Positions 7,759-17,901 of a stretch of DNA of 64,000 bases are shown piece after piece. The notes below the pieces were generated by a model, which saw nothing but the letters and a program-made list of their open reading frames with translations, was not told the DNA's origin and made no database searches. This DNA comes from CAZWDO01 sp964632485 [NCBI: uncultured bacterium] (GTDB lineage: Bacteria; JAGOEH01). Made by a program: the position numbers and the translations under genes. Each line of letters opens with the position of its first letter. Position 1 is the stretch's first letter. The DNA is taken from NCBI GenBank assembly GCA_964632485.1, contig CAZWDO010000013.1:448-64447 (forward strand), given 5' to 3'.

Positions 7759-9792
7759 CTACTCCCTGGCTAAAATACTTTCAATGATAAATAACAGCAT
7801 GGCAATCCATAATAACATGTAACTCAATTCATTCCCTTGCCACAACTGGTCGAGCATGTTTTGCAGACGGCTCAACGATGTCAGCTCCATCAGTTCAATT
7901 CCGCAGGCCTTAGTGTCGATCATCAGTCCTGATTCGGATTCCAACCGATTCAGATTCGCTGAAATTAACTGGTCGTTGTGATCCGCCGAATAGAGGCGGT
8001 AATTTCCCGCTTTGCTCAGCGGCAAATTCCAATCCTGTATTTTCTCTTCGGTTCCGTTAAGATATCCGATTTTTGTGTTCTGATTGATTCCCTGTTTTTT
8101 AATCCACTGGGTCAATCGATCACCAGTAAAAAACTCATTCGATTCCGAACCTTTAGCGCCCTGCAGAATGGTCTGGGTGACAAGGGTTTGAATGAACGGT
8201 ACGAAAATAGGTTGGAACATCAGATTCGTAGCGTTTTCTTCAAACGGAAAGGCGAATATGACCATGTTTCCTTCCCCCTGGAGTTGCGTAGAGACGGCCA
8301 GCGGGGTTTGGTTCTGGGTATAAAGAAAAAATCGAAATGGTTGTTGTTGTGAAATAAATAATTGGAAATAACGATAGAGCTTTGCGTTCTTCCAGTATAA
8401 TGGATCATTGAGAGCCAGATTTTTCCCGACCACCAACTCCGATTTAAATGAAAAATATTCATTCGCTTCAGTGGTTGTCAGGGAATGAAACTGCAAGGGA
8501 AGTTGGAAAAAATCAAAATACGCGCGGTTGAGCGCGCTGATATCCGACTGAAGTCCGGGCAGAAAAAAAATGGCGCCGCCCTGATTGATGAATTGACGCA
8601 GGTTGCTCATTAAATAATAGGGAAAGGCGCTGAGTTGATTGAGAATGATTCCCTGATAGCGGTTGAAATTGAGATTCGGAAGGTTTTGCAGGTTGAATGT
8701 ATCCACCCTAAAAACAGAAGCCGTATCGATGGGATTGATCGCCGCCAGTAAGGGAAAAGGATTGGCAGAAGTATCCGAAATGCAGAGCAGCCGGATAGTG
8801 TCGGGGATGATAAAATTGAAGTAATAGGCATTATCGTTGATAAAATCGTCATCCTGTAAAACTACTTGTCCGTGATGATTCCCGCCGTTTTTCAGGCTAA
8901 AATTGAAACTGGCCAGACTTTTCCCGTTTGATTCCAGGTTGATTAGTTTTTGTTCGATGCGTTGATTGTCTAAATACAAATCCAGTCCGGCATTGTCGGC
9001 TGATGAGGAAGAATGATTGCGAATTCTGACCATCAGCTCGATTTGGCTCCCGACAACCATCTGTGGGTTGCTAAAATAAACGGAATCAACGGATAGATTA
9101 TAGGGTTCTTTTTCTCCGGGTTGGATCAACTGAAAGTTGATGTTGGAAAATTTTTGCTTGAATTGAAAAAATGCGGTTGAATCCCATCCCCGATTTTGAC
9201 CGTCACTGATGATCAGCACGCCGGCCAGTGGATGAATCAGATCATCGCAGGTTCGATTCAACGCGCGGAAGATTTTTCCCCAATCATATTCTAATTCGCT
9301 GATTTCAATTTGTTCGACAATCCGCTGCGCATTCATGACCGTTCCGCTTTGCCGCCATTCTACTTCTCCGCTGAGGGGATCAATCCAGTAATAACGGAAT
9401 TGGTTGCCTTCCCCGATTTTTTCGCAAATGGCTGAAGCGATTCGTTTACCCAGTTCCCAACGGCTGCCTTCGGGCGTAAGGGTATTCATTGAAGCGGAGT
9501 TGTCCATGAGCAAAATGTAGCTTTGAGCAGAATGACCAAGCTGGAATTGGTTGTTGCGCAATAAAGGCCGGCTGAATGCCAGAACCAGCATCAACACCAG
9601 TAAGGTTCGGATTAAGAGCAACAGCCATTTTTTAAGTTGAAGTTTTTTGGCTTTTTTGCGATGTAGTTCCGACAGGTAGCGAAGCGTGCTGAATTCAAGT
9701 CTTTTTTTCTTCTGGCGATTCAGAAGATGGATGATAATCGGCAGTAATCCGAGTGTCAGGCCAAATAGAAAGATGCTGTTTAAAAAACTCAT
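7759..9792 (-). CDS. BatA-type von Willebrand factor A domain membrane protein
   Basis: The 677-residue protein begins with the BatA N-terminal double-helix domain: a hydrophobic segment at 5-25, the 'HLLNRQKKKRLEFSTLRYL' linker and a second segment near 58-78. A vWA domain follows with the metal-site motif 'LLMDNSASMNT' (about residues 93-103). After that come a beta-rich region resembling CARDB-type domains and a long region related to DUF4159-like folds. A membrane helix closes the protein. Such proteins are linked to aerotolerance or MoxR-type complexes in Bacteroidetes, but the true role is unclear. It starts 3 bases after the DUF58 stop codon. No MoxR gene is in the window. Confidence 0.85.
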   Translation of the reverse strand: MSFLNSIFLFGLTLGLLPIIIHLLNRQKKKRLEFSTLRYLSELHRKKAKKLQLKKWLLLLIRTLLVLMLVLAFSRPLLRNNQFQLGHSAQSYILLMDNSASMNTLTPEGSRWELGKRIASAICEKIGEGNQFRYYWIDPLSGEVEWRQSGTVMNAQRIVEQIEISELEYDWGKIFRALNRTCDDLIHPLAGVLIISDGQNRGWDSTAFFQFKQKFSNINFQLIQPGEKEPYNLSVDSVYFSNPQMVVGSQIELMVRIRNHSSSSADNAGLDLYLDNQRIEQKLINLESNGKSLASFNFSLKNGGNHHGQVVLQDDDFINDNAYYFNFIIPDTIRLLCISDTSANPFPLLAAINPIDTASVFRVDTFNLQNLPNLNFNRYQGIILNQLSAFPYYLMSNLRQFINQGGAIFFLPGLQSDISALNRAYFDFFQLPLQFHSLTTTEANEYFSFKSELVVGKNLALNDPLYWKNAKLYRYFQLFISQQQPFRFFLYTQNQTPLAVSTQLQGEGNMVIFAFPFEENATNLMFQPIFVPFIQTLVTQTILQGAKGSESNEFFTGDRLTQWIKKQGINQNTKIGYLNGTEEKIQDWNLPLSKAGNYRLYSADHNDQLISANLNRLESESGLMIDTKACGIELMELTSLSRLQNMLDQLWQGNELSYMLLWIAMLLFIIESILARE

Positions 9793-9795
9793 AGT

Positions 9796-10689
9796 TTAAC
9801 CCAGTCTCTTTCGTTTTTCGAGGTAGAACAGCAGGGTTTGGTCGTAGGGGACTTGGGTGTCAAATAGTTGATAATCGATCTGGTCATTGTGGCATTGAGT
9901 TTGGTAATACTCGGTCAATTCCTCTATTTTTTGGCAATAATCCTTTTTAATCAGCCAGGGTTGGGATACCAGTTTTTGTTCGGTTTCCAGGTCGATAAAC
10001 TCAATATCCTGGCGAAAGTCCAGATCGCGTTCCCGCGGGTCCAGTATATGAAAAACAAGGACTTCATGTTGCCGGTATCGGAAATTGCGTAATGCCTGCA
10101 TGACCTGGGCTGGTTCGTCGAACAGATCGGATATAAGAATAATCAGTCCCCGGCGCTTGATTTTTTCGGCCAGACGGCTCAAGACGGGATAAATCCCGGT
10201 AGAATGGGACGGTTCGCACTGTTCAAGCGACTGCAAAAGCGCGCGGAGTTGCGAAAATCGACTTTTGGGTGGGATATAGTGGGCCAGTTCTTCATGGAAA
10301 AGACCCAATCCTACGCCGTCCCGTTGCTTGATCATCAGCCAGGCCAATGCCGCTGCCAGGGTTTTGCCATATTCCAGCTTGTTGATCCCTCCCGATTGAT
10401 ACCGCATGGAATTGCTGCAATCCAGTAGTATATACGCTTTTAAATTTGTTTCTTCTTCATATTCCTTTATATAATATTTTCCGGTGCGGCCGTACACACG
10501 CCAATCGATATGGCGGATGGCATCGCCAGGGTTGTATGGGCGATGTTCGGCAAATTCAACACTAAATCCATGGTAGGGGCTATGATGAAGTCCGGTTAAA
10601 AAGCCTTCTACAACTAATCGGGCTTTTAAATCGATTGTTTTCAATCGGCTGACCACTTCCGGATCCAAATAAGGGCTCATCTTCTGCAA
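9796..10689 (-). CDS. DUF58 domain protein
   Basis: The 297-residue protein has the DUF58 signature 'YNPGDAIRHIDWRVYGRTG' (about residues 51-69) and a vWA-like fold with 'LLDCSNSMRY' near residue 89. DUF58 proteins normally work with a MoxR AAA ATPase and BatA-like proteins; here the BatA-like gene follows directly. The start is TTG at 10689, because AAAGGAG lies about 7 bases before it, while the ATG at 10680 is too far downstream. The cellular function of this family is not settled. Confidence 0.88.
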   Translation of the reverse strand: MQKMSPYLDPEVVSRLKTIDLKARLVVEGFLTGLHHSPYHGFSVEFAEHRPYNPGDAIRHIDWRVYGRTGKYYIKEYEEETNLKAYILLDCSNSMRYQSGGINKLEYGKTLAAALAWLMIKQRDGVGLGLFHEELAHYIPPKSRFSQLRALLQSLEQCEPSHSTGIYPVLSRLAEKIKRRGLIILISDLFDEPAQVMQALRNFRYRQHEVLVFHILDPRERDLDFRQDIEFIDLETEQKLVSQPWLIKKDYCQKIEELTEYYQTQCHNDQIDYQLFDTQVPYDQTLLFYLEKRKRLG

Positions 10690-11157
10690 AATTGGTCTCC
10701 TTTTCTCTAACCGTCCACACTCCCTGCGCGTTTCGTGGGGAATTCGCCCGGGTTGATCCTCCGGGGATTTTTACACGAGCCCGAGCGGAGAATCAAACCC
10801 AAATCGACAAAATCCGCAAGATACTCCAACGGTTGTCAGGCGTTTTATGGCGTCGAAGCATCTACGAGTTGGGGTCTTTTATTTTCGTTTTATTGAGAGT
10901 GTGAACTGTTTACTTTCCGCCAACTTATAAAATAACCGATTTTTCTTGAAAATGCAATCGGATTTTTTCAAAAACAGCGCTTTTTTAAAATTTCACCTTG
11001 ACTTATTGAGCTTTTTTTCTTAAAATAATGTATTAGTGAGCGCCCCGGTAACGCTGCCATTTTTCTGTTTCGGTAAAAACCTGAGTTTCCGGGCTGTATC
11101 AATTAAGCAATACATCAGCGGGACTACTGTAGAATGAATGTTAAAAAAAGGATTTCT
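10690..11157. other. Intergenic region between divergent operons
   Basis: The left 200 bases are relatively GC-rich and hold no recognisable gene on either strand. The right part is AT-rich and carries the promoter at 10998-11026. No RNA gene is evident. Confidence 0.5.
10998..11026 (+). promoter_or_regulatory. Promoter of the lipoprotein/TPR/c-di-GMP operon
   Basis: TTGACT (10998-11003), a 17-bp spacer and TAAAAT (11021-11026) give a good sigma70 match about 125 bases before the first gene of the operon. Confidence 0.6.
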
Positions 11158-11574
11158 ATGACTAAATATTTGATGGTGGTAATTTTAATGGCTGGATTGG
11201 TTGGGTGCGCATCAACGCGTCAGGATTTAAAAAAAATCGATCAGTTACTGCTGACCCGTCAGCAGGCGTATGCATCCAATGATGTCGAAACGATGATGAG
11301 TACGTATCATCCTGACTATCGGCAGGGGGAAATGAATTTTTCCTTGAAAATGAGCTGGTTCAGCGAGTATTTTAAAGAGGGTCAGAGCTATAGTTTTTCA
11401 TTTTCCAATATCCGCTTCGCCAAACGAAAAAACATATATTATGTGACGTATGATTACACATTGGAGAAGAATATGACTCAAGAGGGACGCGGTTTTTCCA
11501 TGAAAAATACCGACCAGCGACTGACGTTGGTTCCCTTTGAAAATCGATTGGTGGAGTATGGAGACCATGATTAG
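11158..11574 (+). CDS. Small lipoprotein, NTF2/SnoaL-like
   Basis: From the ATG at 11158 (AAGGA six bases upstream) the product is 138 residues. An earlier ATG at 11134 lacks a ribosome-binding site. A lipobox LVGC ends the signal peptide near residue 16. The mature part has a helix with 'LLLTRQQAYASNDVETMMSTYHPDY' spread over two short segments, followed by four beta-strands. That pattern resembles NTF2-like/SnoaL domains that bind small ligands or act as scaffolds. It is the first gene of the operon and overlaps the next by 8 bases. Confidence 0.7.
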   Translation: MTKYLMVVILMAGLVGCASTRQDLKKIDQLLLTRQQAYASNDVETMMSTYHPDYRQGEMNFSLKMSWFSEYFKEGQSYSFSFSNIRFAKRKNIYYVTYDYTLEKNMTQEGRGFSMKNTDQRLTLVPFENRLVEYGDHD

Positions 11575-14500
11575 AATCATTGGTTTGGGGTTTATTTTCA
11601 TCCTTGGCTGGATACAGGTGGTTCTGGCCCAGAATGTTATCGATTTTAAACAGTTTCAATATGCAAAGACACTATTTCGGGATAAACTTTTTGATCAATC
11701 AGCCGTTGAATTCCAAGAATTTTACCAGAAAAACAATCATAATAGTTATGCAGACAGCGCGTTATTCATGGCTGCCCTGAGTTATGCCCATGATCAGCAA
11801 TATTCCCAAGCGCTTTTATTTTTTAACAATTATTTAACATTTTACGGGCAATCCTACCTTGCGCCCCGCGCTTTACATGAGCTGGGAAGGGTCTATGCCT
11901 CCCAGGGCCAGTCGGACGTCGCGGTGGACCTTTGGATGAGTATTCCCAAAAAGTATCCGGTCAGCGAATGGGCGGAAACCGGAATGATGGCAGCGTTGCA
12001 AACCCGGGCTCAAGCTTTGAATATTGAGGAATCATTCGCCATTGCGCAAGCCTATCGGGCGCTCTATCCCCGTGGCACTTATCTGCGGCAAATGCAGTTC
12101 ATCGTCGCCCGGCAACTGAGAATGAACCAACAATATTCTCAGGCTTTAACCGCTTTGCAGATTGTGCTGCAATCCAGTTCCACAGACAGCCTTTATCTGG
12201 GGGCTTTATGGGAAAAAGCCTATATTCTTAAACAGTTAGGCGAATTGAAAACAGCTCATGCGGATAGCCGTTTGTTGGTAGAACGCTCCAACTCTGATTT
12301 GCCAATTCATCGTTCCGCATTAGCGCTTAAAAGCGAACTGGAAATGGATCAGTATTTTTTTACCGAGGCGGCGTCCTCTCTTGGGAAATTGATCCGCTTG
12401 GACCCTTTCTCTCTGGAAACTGCGCGCGCTTTACATAAAATGGATCGCTACCAGCAGATCCAACTACTGGCGCCGGCCTGTTCCCCTTTGCCGCCCTTAA
12501 AGAATTTCAACGATTTAAATCTGTTTTATCTTGCCAAATCGTTGTTGCTTAATCAACGGCCCGATTCGGCGCTGAAAGCGCTTGAGCGGATAGAAGTGAA
12601 ATCTTTGTTTGAAGAAGAAACCGCTCAGTATCCTTTTATAAAATACGAGGCCTATTTAGCGCTGCACCGGCAACTGGAGGCCGAGCAAGCCCTGTGGGAA
12701 GGTTTGAACGCTTCTCTGGGCGAAGCTGTTAAATCCCGATTGGCAGGTCAGGCACTGGAATTTCAGATCAGCCAGGCGCAACCCCTTCCTATTATAAAAA
12801 ATACATTACGGTTTTTTGAATCTAATAAAATACCGTTGACGGCGCGCCATTACCTGGAGTGCGCCCGATATTGCGAAAAAATGAATGACTGGACGGGCGC
12901 GCTGACGTTGTGGCAGACAATCATTGAAAAGTATCCTTACGATCAGACTGTGCTGACCGCCCGCAGTGCCTTGGCTAAACTTCAATCACTCTATTTGCCC
13001 GAATTCATTCCGCCTGAATACTATATGTTGCAGACCCAGAGTCCTTCCTTCGCCAGAGGTTTGATTGCTTTTTATAACCGGGAATTTAAGATAGCGGCGC
13101 AAATCATACGGCCATTGATCAAGGAAAACCTGGACAATCGGTTCATTGCCGAGCTGATGGTTAAGACGTACACCTATGGCACGCTGAAGAAGAGTTGGAC
13201 TCTTGAAGAGACGCGGGTCGCCATGGAAGAGTTGGCCGGTTTTTTCCCCGCATTCCGGGAGACAATCGATTATTATCGTTTACAAATCGAGCCGAAACAG
13301 GAAGATTTTGTAGAATTTTTAGGTCTTTATCCGTCAAGTTCATTTTTGCAGAATGTCCGTCTCCAACAGGCTAAGTATTTCTGCGAAAAAAATGAATATC
13401 GGGAAGCCTGGTCGGCCATCGCCCCATATTGCAAGACGGCGCCAAGCGGGAGCATATCAGCGCAGATTCTTTTATATGGCGCCTTATCGGCTACGCGCAG
13501 CGCGAACTATGTGGATGCCCGACGGCTTTGGGAGGGATATCTGCAGTCGCCGGATTCGGCCATTGAATATCCTTTTGCTCAGTATGAATATATCTCTTGC
13601 TTAATTGCCCTGGATGATCACTCCCGGGCGTATGCCGAAGCTCAGCGTTTTTTTCCGCGTTATGTGGATGCCGCCGGTATTTCCCAGCGATTAACAGCGC
13701 TGAAGATCGAACTGGCCCAAAGCGCTTTAAAAGAGCGCCACTATGATCAAGTTCGGCTGATCCTCGAAAATTTATCGCTCCATAATCAGTACCAATTATT
13801 GATGGGGCGCCTCTATTTGGAGCAGGATATGTATGCGCAATCGATCGAATGCCTGGCGAAAATCGGAGAAAATGATTCGCTTTATGCCCAGGCCCGCTTT
13901 TATCAAGGGTTAGCTTACAGCGCTTCCTTCCTGGAAAACCAGGCGATTGAAGCTTTTTCCGCTGCTGTGGGGGCTTCCGGTCACAATCCTCGAAGGGTCG
14001 ATGCCCGTTTAAAATTGGCCGAACTCTATTTGAAAAATGATCTGGAGTTGCTGGCCTCGAACCAATTGGCCGCACTGGAACAGGATACCCTCTCCGCTGA
14101 TAACCGCTTTGACGCGACGGTGTTAAAACTTAAGCTCGCTATTTTGAAAAATGAAGCCGCGAAAGTACAAAAAGAAGTGGCGCAATTGCGCAAGGATTAC
14201 CCGCAGAAACAAACGGTTTATTACGAACTGATGAATGAAATCTGCGCCGCTTATATCAATAAAAAAAATTTAAGCAAAGCGGAGGATATTGTCAAGGACT
14301 TACTGGATGATGCGGCGGCTCCCCCCATGGAAAAAATTCGCGCCCAAAAAAATAAGGGAGTCATTCTTTTCAATCGTGATAAATTCACCGAATCTGTTTC
14401 CACTCTTTTAGCCGCTAAAAACCAGGCGCCTTCTTCCAATTTGTTGGCCGAAATTTGCTTTAGCCTTAGTACTGCCTATTACTATGGCGAACCCCGTAAT

Positions 14501-15055
14501 GTGATGGGAACCATTGAAAATTACGAGCAAATCACGCGCTTGCAAAATGTGCATCCCACTATTTTAAGTGAAACCTGGTTTAACCTCGGAACAGTCTATG
14601 AAGAAAATAAACAGTTCGCGCAAGCAGTCGTTGCGTACCAAAATTTGATCCGCGACTTTCCCGATCATCCGCGCGCTGTCCGGGCGCGTTTCCGGATTGG
14701 TTACTGCTATTATAGTACCTTCCGTTATCCGGAAGCGATCTCGGTGTACCAGCAGATGATTCCGTCCGTTAAAGGGGAGGATGCGGCTGAGCTGCATTAT
14801 TACCTCGGTGATTGCTATTATAAAAACGGGGAGTTCGTTTCAGCGATTCAACAATTTCTGATCGTTGCCTATGAATATAATGAGTTCCCTATGTTTGCCG
14901 TTACCGCTTTGTATATGACGGGAGAAATTTATCAACGTCATGGAGAGCGAGATAAAGCGATTATGATTTACGACAAAATTGTAAAAAAATTCGGCGCTGA
15001 AAGTCAATATGGGCAAATGGCTGCTCAGCGACTACTGGAAATGTCCCATGAATGA
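11567..15055 (+). CDS. Large periplasmic tetratricopeptide-repeat protein
   Basis: The product is about 1162 residues from the ATG at 11567, which sits after GGAG and gives a clean signal peptide (hydrophobic core then 'VVLAQ'). The rest is almost entirely helical TPR-like repeats, for example 'SYAHDQQYSQALLFFNNYL' and many similar units through to the C-terminus. Such proteins act as protein-binding scaffolds at the cell envelope. The first residues overlap the lipoprotein stop by 8 bases, and its own stop overlaps the next gene by 8 bases, so translation is likely coupled. The partner is unknown. Confidence 0.85.
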   Translation: MIRIIGLGFIFILGWIQVVLAQNVIDFKQFQYAKTLFRDKLFDQSAVEFQEFYQKNNHNSYADSALFMAALSYAHDQQYSQALLFFNNYLTFYGQSYLAPRALHELGRVYASQGQSDVAVDLWMSIPKKYPVSEWAETGMMAALQTRAQALNIEESFAIAQAYRALYPRGTYLRQMQFIVARQLRMNQQYSQALTALQIVLQSSSTDSLYLGALWEKAYILKQLGELKTAHADSRLLVERSNSDLPIHRSALALKSELEMDQYFFTEAASSLGKLIRLDPFSLETARALHKMDRYQQIQLLAPACSPLPPLKNFNDLNLFYLAKSLLLNQRPDSALKALERIEVKSLFEEETAQYPFIKYEAYLALHRQLEAEQALWEGLNASLGEAVKSRLAGQALEFQISQAQPLPIIKNTLRFFESNKIPLTARHYLECARYCEKMNDWTGALTLWQTIIEKYPYDQTVLTARSALAKLQSLYLPEFIPPEYYMLQTQSPSFARGLIAFYNREFKIAAQIIRPLIKENLDNRFIAELMVKTYTYGTLKKSWTLEETRVAMEELAGFFPAFRETIDYYRLQIEPKQEDFVEFLGLYPSSSFLQNVRLQQAKYFCEKNEYREAWSAIAPYCKTAPSGSISAQILLYGALSATRSANYVDARRLWEGYLQSPDSAIEYPFAQYEYISCLIALDDHSRAYAEAQRFFPRYVDAAGISQRLTALKIELAQSALKERHYDQVRLILENLSLHNQYQLLMGRLYLEQDMYAQSIECLAKIGENDSLYAQARFYQGLAYSASFLENQAIEAFSAAVGASGHNPRRVDARLKLAELYLKNDLELLASNQLAALEQDTLSADNRFDATVLKLKLAILKNEAAKVQKEVAQLRKDYPQKQTVYYELMNEICAAYINKKNLSKAEDIVKDLLDDAAAPPMEKIRAQKNKGVILFNRDKFTESVSTLLAAKNQAPSSNLLAEICFSLSTAYYYGEPRNVMGTIENYEQITRLQNVHPTILSETWFNLGTVYEENKQFAQAVVAYQNLIRDFPDHPRAVRARFRIGYCYYSTFRYPEAISVYQQMIPSVKGEDAAELHYYLGDCYYKNGEFVSAIQQFLIVAYEYNEFPMFAVTALYMTGEIYQRHGERDKAIMIYDKIVKKFGAESQYGQMAAQRLLEMSHE

Positions 15056-16457
15056 AAATTTTTATGTTCTGATCGTTGACGACGATAGCTCGATTACCGA
15101 CCAGTTATCTGAATATCTGCATTTAAAATATAATCATTATCGGATCACAACGGCGGATAATGCGGAAAAAGCGCTCGAATATCTGGAAAATCATGTTTTT
15201 GACTTAATTGTCAGTGATATCAATCTCCCCGGTTTGAATGGAAATCAACTTGCTTCCAGGATTCGCGAAAAAAATCAGGAGAGCGCAATTATCCTCATCA
15301 CGGGTTTTGCAACGATGCAATCGGTCGTTGAGGCTATCAATATCGGCGTTGATTCCTATATTATCAAGCCGTTTACTTTTTCAGATTTCGATCTTAAAAT
15401 CAATGAAGTGATGCATAAACGTGAGATTGCCCGGTTGAATAACATTAATCAGGTATTGAAGGATGATCTGGAGTATAAAAACCAATTATCGCAACTGGTG
15501 ATTTCACTCAGTAGCATCAATCGATTAAAGGATTTTGTCCAGCGCGCCTGCAATATATTGCGTGAAATGCTGCCTTTTTCAAATATTTTGGTTTGGTATC
15601 GCATTAATCGGCGGGAAGAAGCCTTTTATTTCACGTCATACTCTCATCGAGTCAATGATCCGTTTCTTGTGGAAACGTTCCGCCAGCTGGGACTTGATCT
15701 TGTGCCGGAGCAATGGGCAGATCAAATCGGCAAGCGCCTCGAAACCATTGCCATAACTTCTATAGCGACGTCTCAACAACTGAGACAACCGGTTACCAGC
15801 CAAAAATTGTATGATAAAAATGGTTGGTTTATATATTTAAGCTATCAGTTTTGCCAACTGAATGAGAACATCAACACAAAGAACACCATCAATTTGCAGC
15901 TCACTTTCGATATTATTCAATTACTGCTTCGTAATGTAATATTAATTGAGGAGCTGGATTATAATAGTTCGATTGACGGTTTAACGAAGGCCTATAACCA
16001 TCGGTTTTTTTATGAGTTTCTGGATAAGTCGTTAATCCGGGCCCAGCGGGAAGACCACCCCCTCAGTGTGGTGATGTTGGATGTGGATAATTTTAAAATT
16101 GTCAATGATAAATTCGGGCATATTGTCGGCGATCAGGTATTAGTTGACCTGGTACAAATTATTTTAAAATCGATTCGGCAATCGGATATTCTGGCTCGTT
16201 ATGGAGGGGATGAATTTGCCATAATTTTTCCGAATTGCGCGGTGGACCATACTCTGCAGATTTGCCACCGGATACTGGATACTATAAAATTGGCTCCGAT
16301 TACAAAGCTGGTTGAAAACTTGTTTTCTATTAGTATCGGTATTGCCGAATACCAGCAAAGCAAGTCTGAATCCTCCCAGGAACTATTGATTAAAGCTGAT
16401 TCTGCTCTCTATGAAGCCAAGCATTCCGGTAAAAGCAAAATTTTTTATTATGAATGA
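15048..16457 (+). CDS. Response regulator with diguanylate cyclase (GGDEF) domain
   Basis: The 469-residue protein has an N-terminal receiver domain (phosphoacceptor Asp57, acidic 'VDDD' pocket, Lys in 'IIKPF'), a middle GAF-like region (about 145-300), and a GGDEF domain with intact GGDEF at 386-390. It should make cyclic di-GMP. An inhibitory I-site RQSD (377-380) lies five residues before GGDEF, so product feedback is expected. The start ATG at 15048 overlaps the TPR stop in ATGAATGA. The receiver is clearly paralogous to that of the next gene, pointing to tandem duplication. Confidence 0.93.
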   Translation: MNENFYVLIVDDDSSITDQLSEYLHLKYNHYRITTADNAEKALEYLENHVFDLIVSDINLPGLNGNQLASRIREKNQESAIILITGFATMQSVVEAINIGVDSYIIKPFTFSDFDLKINEVMHKREIARLNNINQVLKDDLEYKNQLSQLVISLSSINRLKDFVQRACNILREMLPFSNILVWYRINRREEAFYFTSYSHRVNDPFLVETFRQLGLDLVPEQWADQIGKRLETIAITSIATSQQLRQPVTSQKLYDKNGWFIYLSYQFCQLNENINTKNTINLQLTFDIIQLLLRNVILIEELDYNSSIDGLTKAYNHRFFYEFLDKSLIRAQREDHPLSVVMLDVDNFKIVNDKFGHIVGDQVLVDLVQIILKSIRQSDILARYGGDEFAIIFPNCAVDHTLQICHRILDTIKLAPITKLVENLFSISIGIAEYQQSKSESSQELLIKADSALYEAKHSGKSKIFYYE

Positions 16458-17901
16458 ATTTGCGCAGAAACCCCACATCCTTTTAGTTGATGATGAACAG
16501 TCAATCCGGGAAATTTTTAGCGATTATCTGCATTTGAAAGGATACCAGATCACCCAGGCCCGTAACGGCAGGGAAGCTCTTGAACGCTTGCACCGAATGA
16601 CGTTCGATTTGATCATTACCGACTTAAATATGCCGGAAATAAATGGGGTAGAACTTATTCAGAAGCTTCGTGAAAAAAATAACTCTATTCCCGTGATCAT
16701 CATTACCGGATTCCCCTCGCTCGATACTGCTATTCGCGCTTTGAAAGGGGGCGCTACTGATTATTTGATCAAGCCGATCAACCTCGAAGAAATCTCTTTA
16801 AAAATTAAACGAGTTCTTGAAGAAAATCTTATTCGTAAAGAATCGTTTTTACTAAAACAATTAACACGATTTCTGGATTTTACTTATCGGTTGAGCATGC
16901 AATCCAATCTTCATTTGATTTTGCAGGAAGTCACTCATTTTTTAAAGGAAACAGTTAATTTTGACGGTATTTATCTGTTCACCGATTTTAAAAATGAAAG
17001 TGGTCTGGTTTTTCAGCATACACAACATCTCAATCTTCCGTTACCTCAGAATGAATTCGACCGTTGCATCCATTTGATGAGCAGTTCACTACAGGTTTTA
17101 GTGACCTCTTCATCCATAAATTCGGAAATGTCGGATAAATTTTCTTTTACATCGACCTTCCATCTAGGGCTTATCCCCCTGATCGCTTTTAATCGGCTCT
17201 TTGGGGGAATTATCATCAGCAAGGTGAATATCCCGTACACAGACTATTATCAACAGATTATGCGCATGTTGGCCAATCATATGCAGACAATTTTGGAAAA
17301 CTATGTGTTGAACCAGGATATCCGCATCAATTATGTGGCGACTATCCAGGCATTAACGGAAGCGGTCGATAAAAAAGATCCCTACACGCATTATCATTCT
17401 CAAAATGTGATGAAATTGTCATTGTCTTTAGGAAAAGCCTTCGCGTTATCGGACGAAGAACTTGAAATACTCACTTATGCAGCGTTATTGCATGATATAG
17501 GTAAAATCGGGATTGCTGATTCGATCTTGAATAAAATTGGGAAGCTGACTGATGAAGAATACCAAATTATAAAAATTCACCCGGTGATTGGGGCGGATAT
17601 CGTGAAAAAAGTTCCGTCGCATCGTAAACTGGTCCCTCATATTCTAAGCCATCACGAACGGATTGATGGTAAAGGATACCCTCATGGGTTAAAAAATGGT
17701 GAAATTACTCTGTTGGCTAAAATTATCGCCGTCGCGGATACCTTCGAGGCTATGTTTTCCAGTCGTGTGTATCGTAACGCCCTCCCGTTGGATTATATCC
17801 GCGAAGAATTGATCCATGTGGCGGGAAAACAACTGGATGAAATGGTCGTTCAAAAAATGATCCATATTATTGATAACAATCAACTTCCAGTATTACAATG
17901 A
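16450..17901 (+). CDS. Response regulator with HD-GYP phosphodiesterase domain
   Basis: The 483-residue protein has a receiver domain (phosphoacceptor Asp58), a GAF-like middle region (about 140-300) and an HD-GYP domain with His348-Asp349 ('LLHDIGKIG') and the 'HHERIDGKGYP' signature. It should degrade cyclic di-GMP. It overlaps the GGDEF gene by 8 bases in the same ATGAATGA arrangement, so a maker and a destroyer of the same messenger are translated from one message. Sensor kinases for both are not in this operon. Confidence 0.93.
   Translation: MNEFAQKPHILLVDDEQSIREIFSDYLHLKGYQITQARNGREALERLHRMTFDLIITDLNMPEINGVELIQKLREKNNSIPVIIITGFPSLDTAIRALKGGATDYLIKPINLEEISLKIKRVLEENLIRKESFLLKQLTRFLDFTYRLSMQSNLHLILQEVTHFLKETVNFDGIYLFTDFKNESGLVFQHTQHLNLPLPQNEFDRCIHLMSSSLQVLVTSSSINSEMSDKFSFTSTFHLGLIPLIAFNRLFGGIIISKVNIPYTDYYQQIMRMLANHMQTILENYVLNQDIRINYVATIQALTEAVDKKDPYTHYHSQNVMKLSLSLGKAFALSDEELEILTYAALLHDIGKIGIADSILNKIGKLTDEEYQIIKIHPVIGADIVKKVPSHRKLVPHILSHHERIDGKGYPHGLKNGEITLLAKIIAVADTFEAMFSSRVYRNALPLDYIREELIHVAGKQLDEMVVQKMIHIIDNNQLPVLQ

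Noticed and set aside
10690-10910. 70-residue plus-strand frame in the intergenic gap
   Set aside because: No start signal, no recognisable domain and position opposite a divergent promoter region; not supported as a gene.
13491-14075. 194-residue minus-strand frame inside the TPR gene
   Set aside because: Shadow frame rich in Arg, Pro and His, with the TPR protein well supported on the plus strand.
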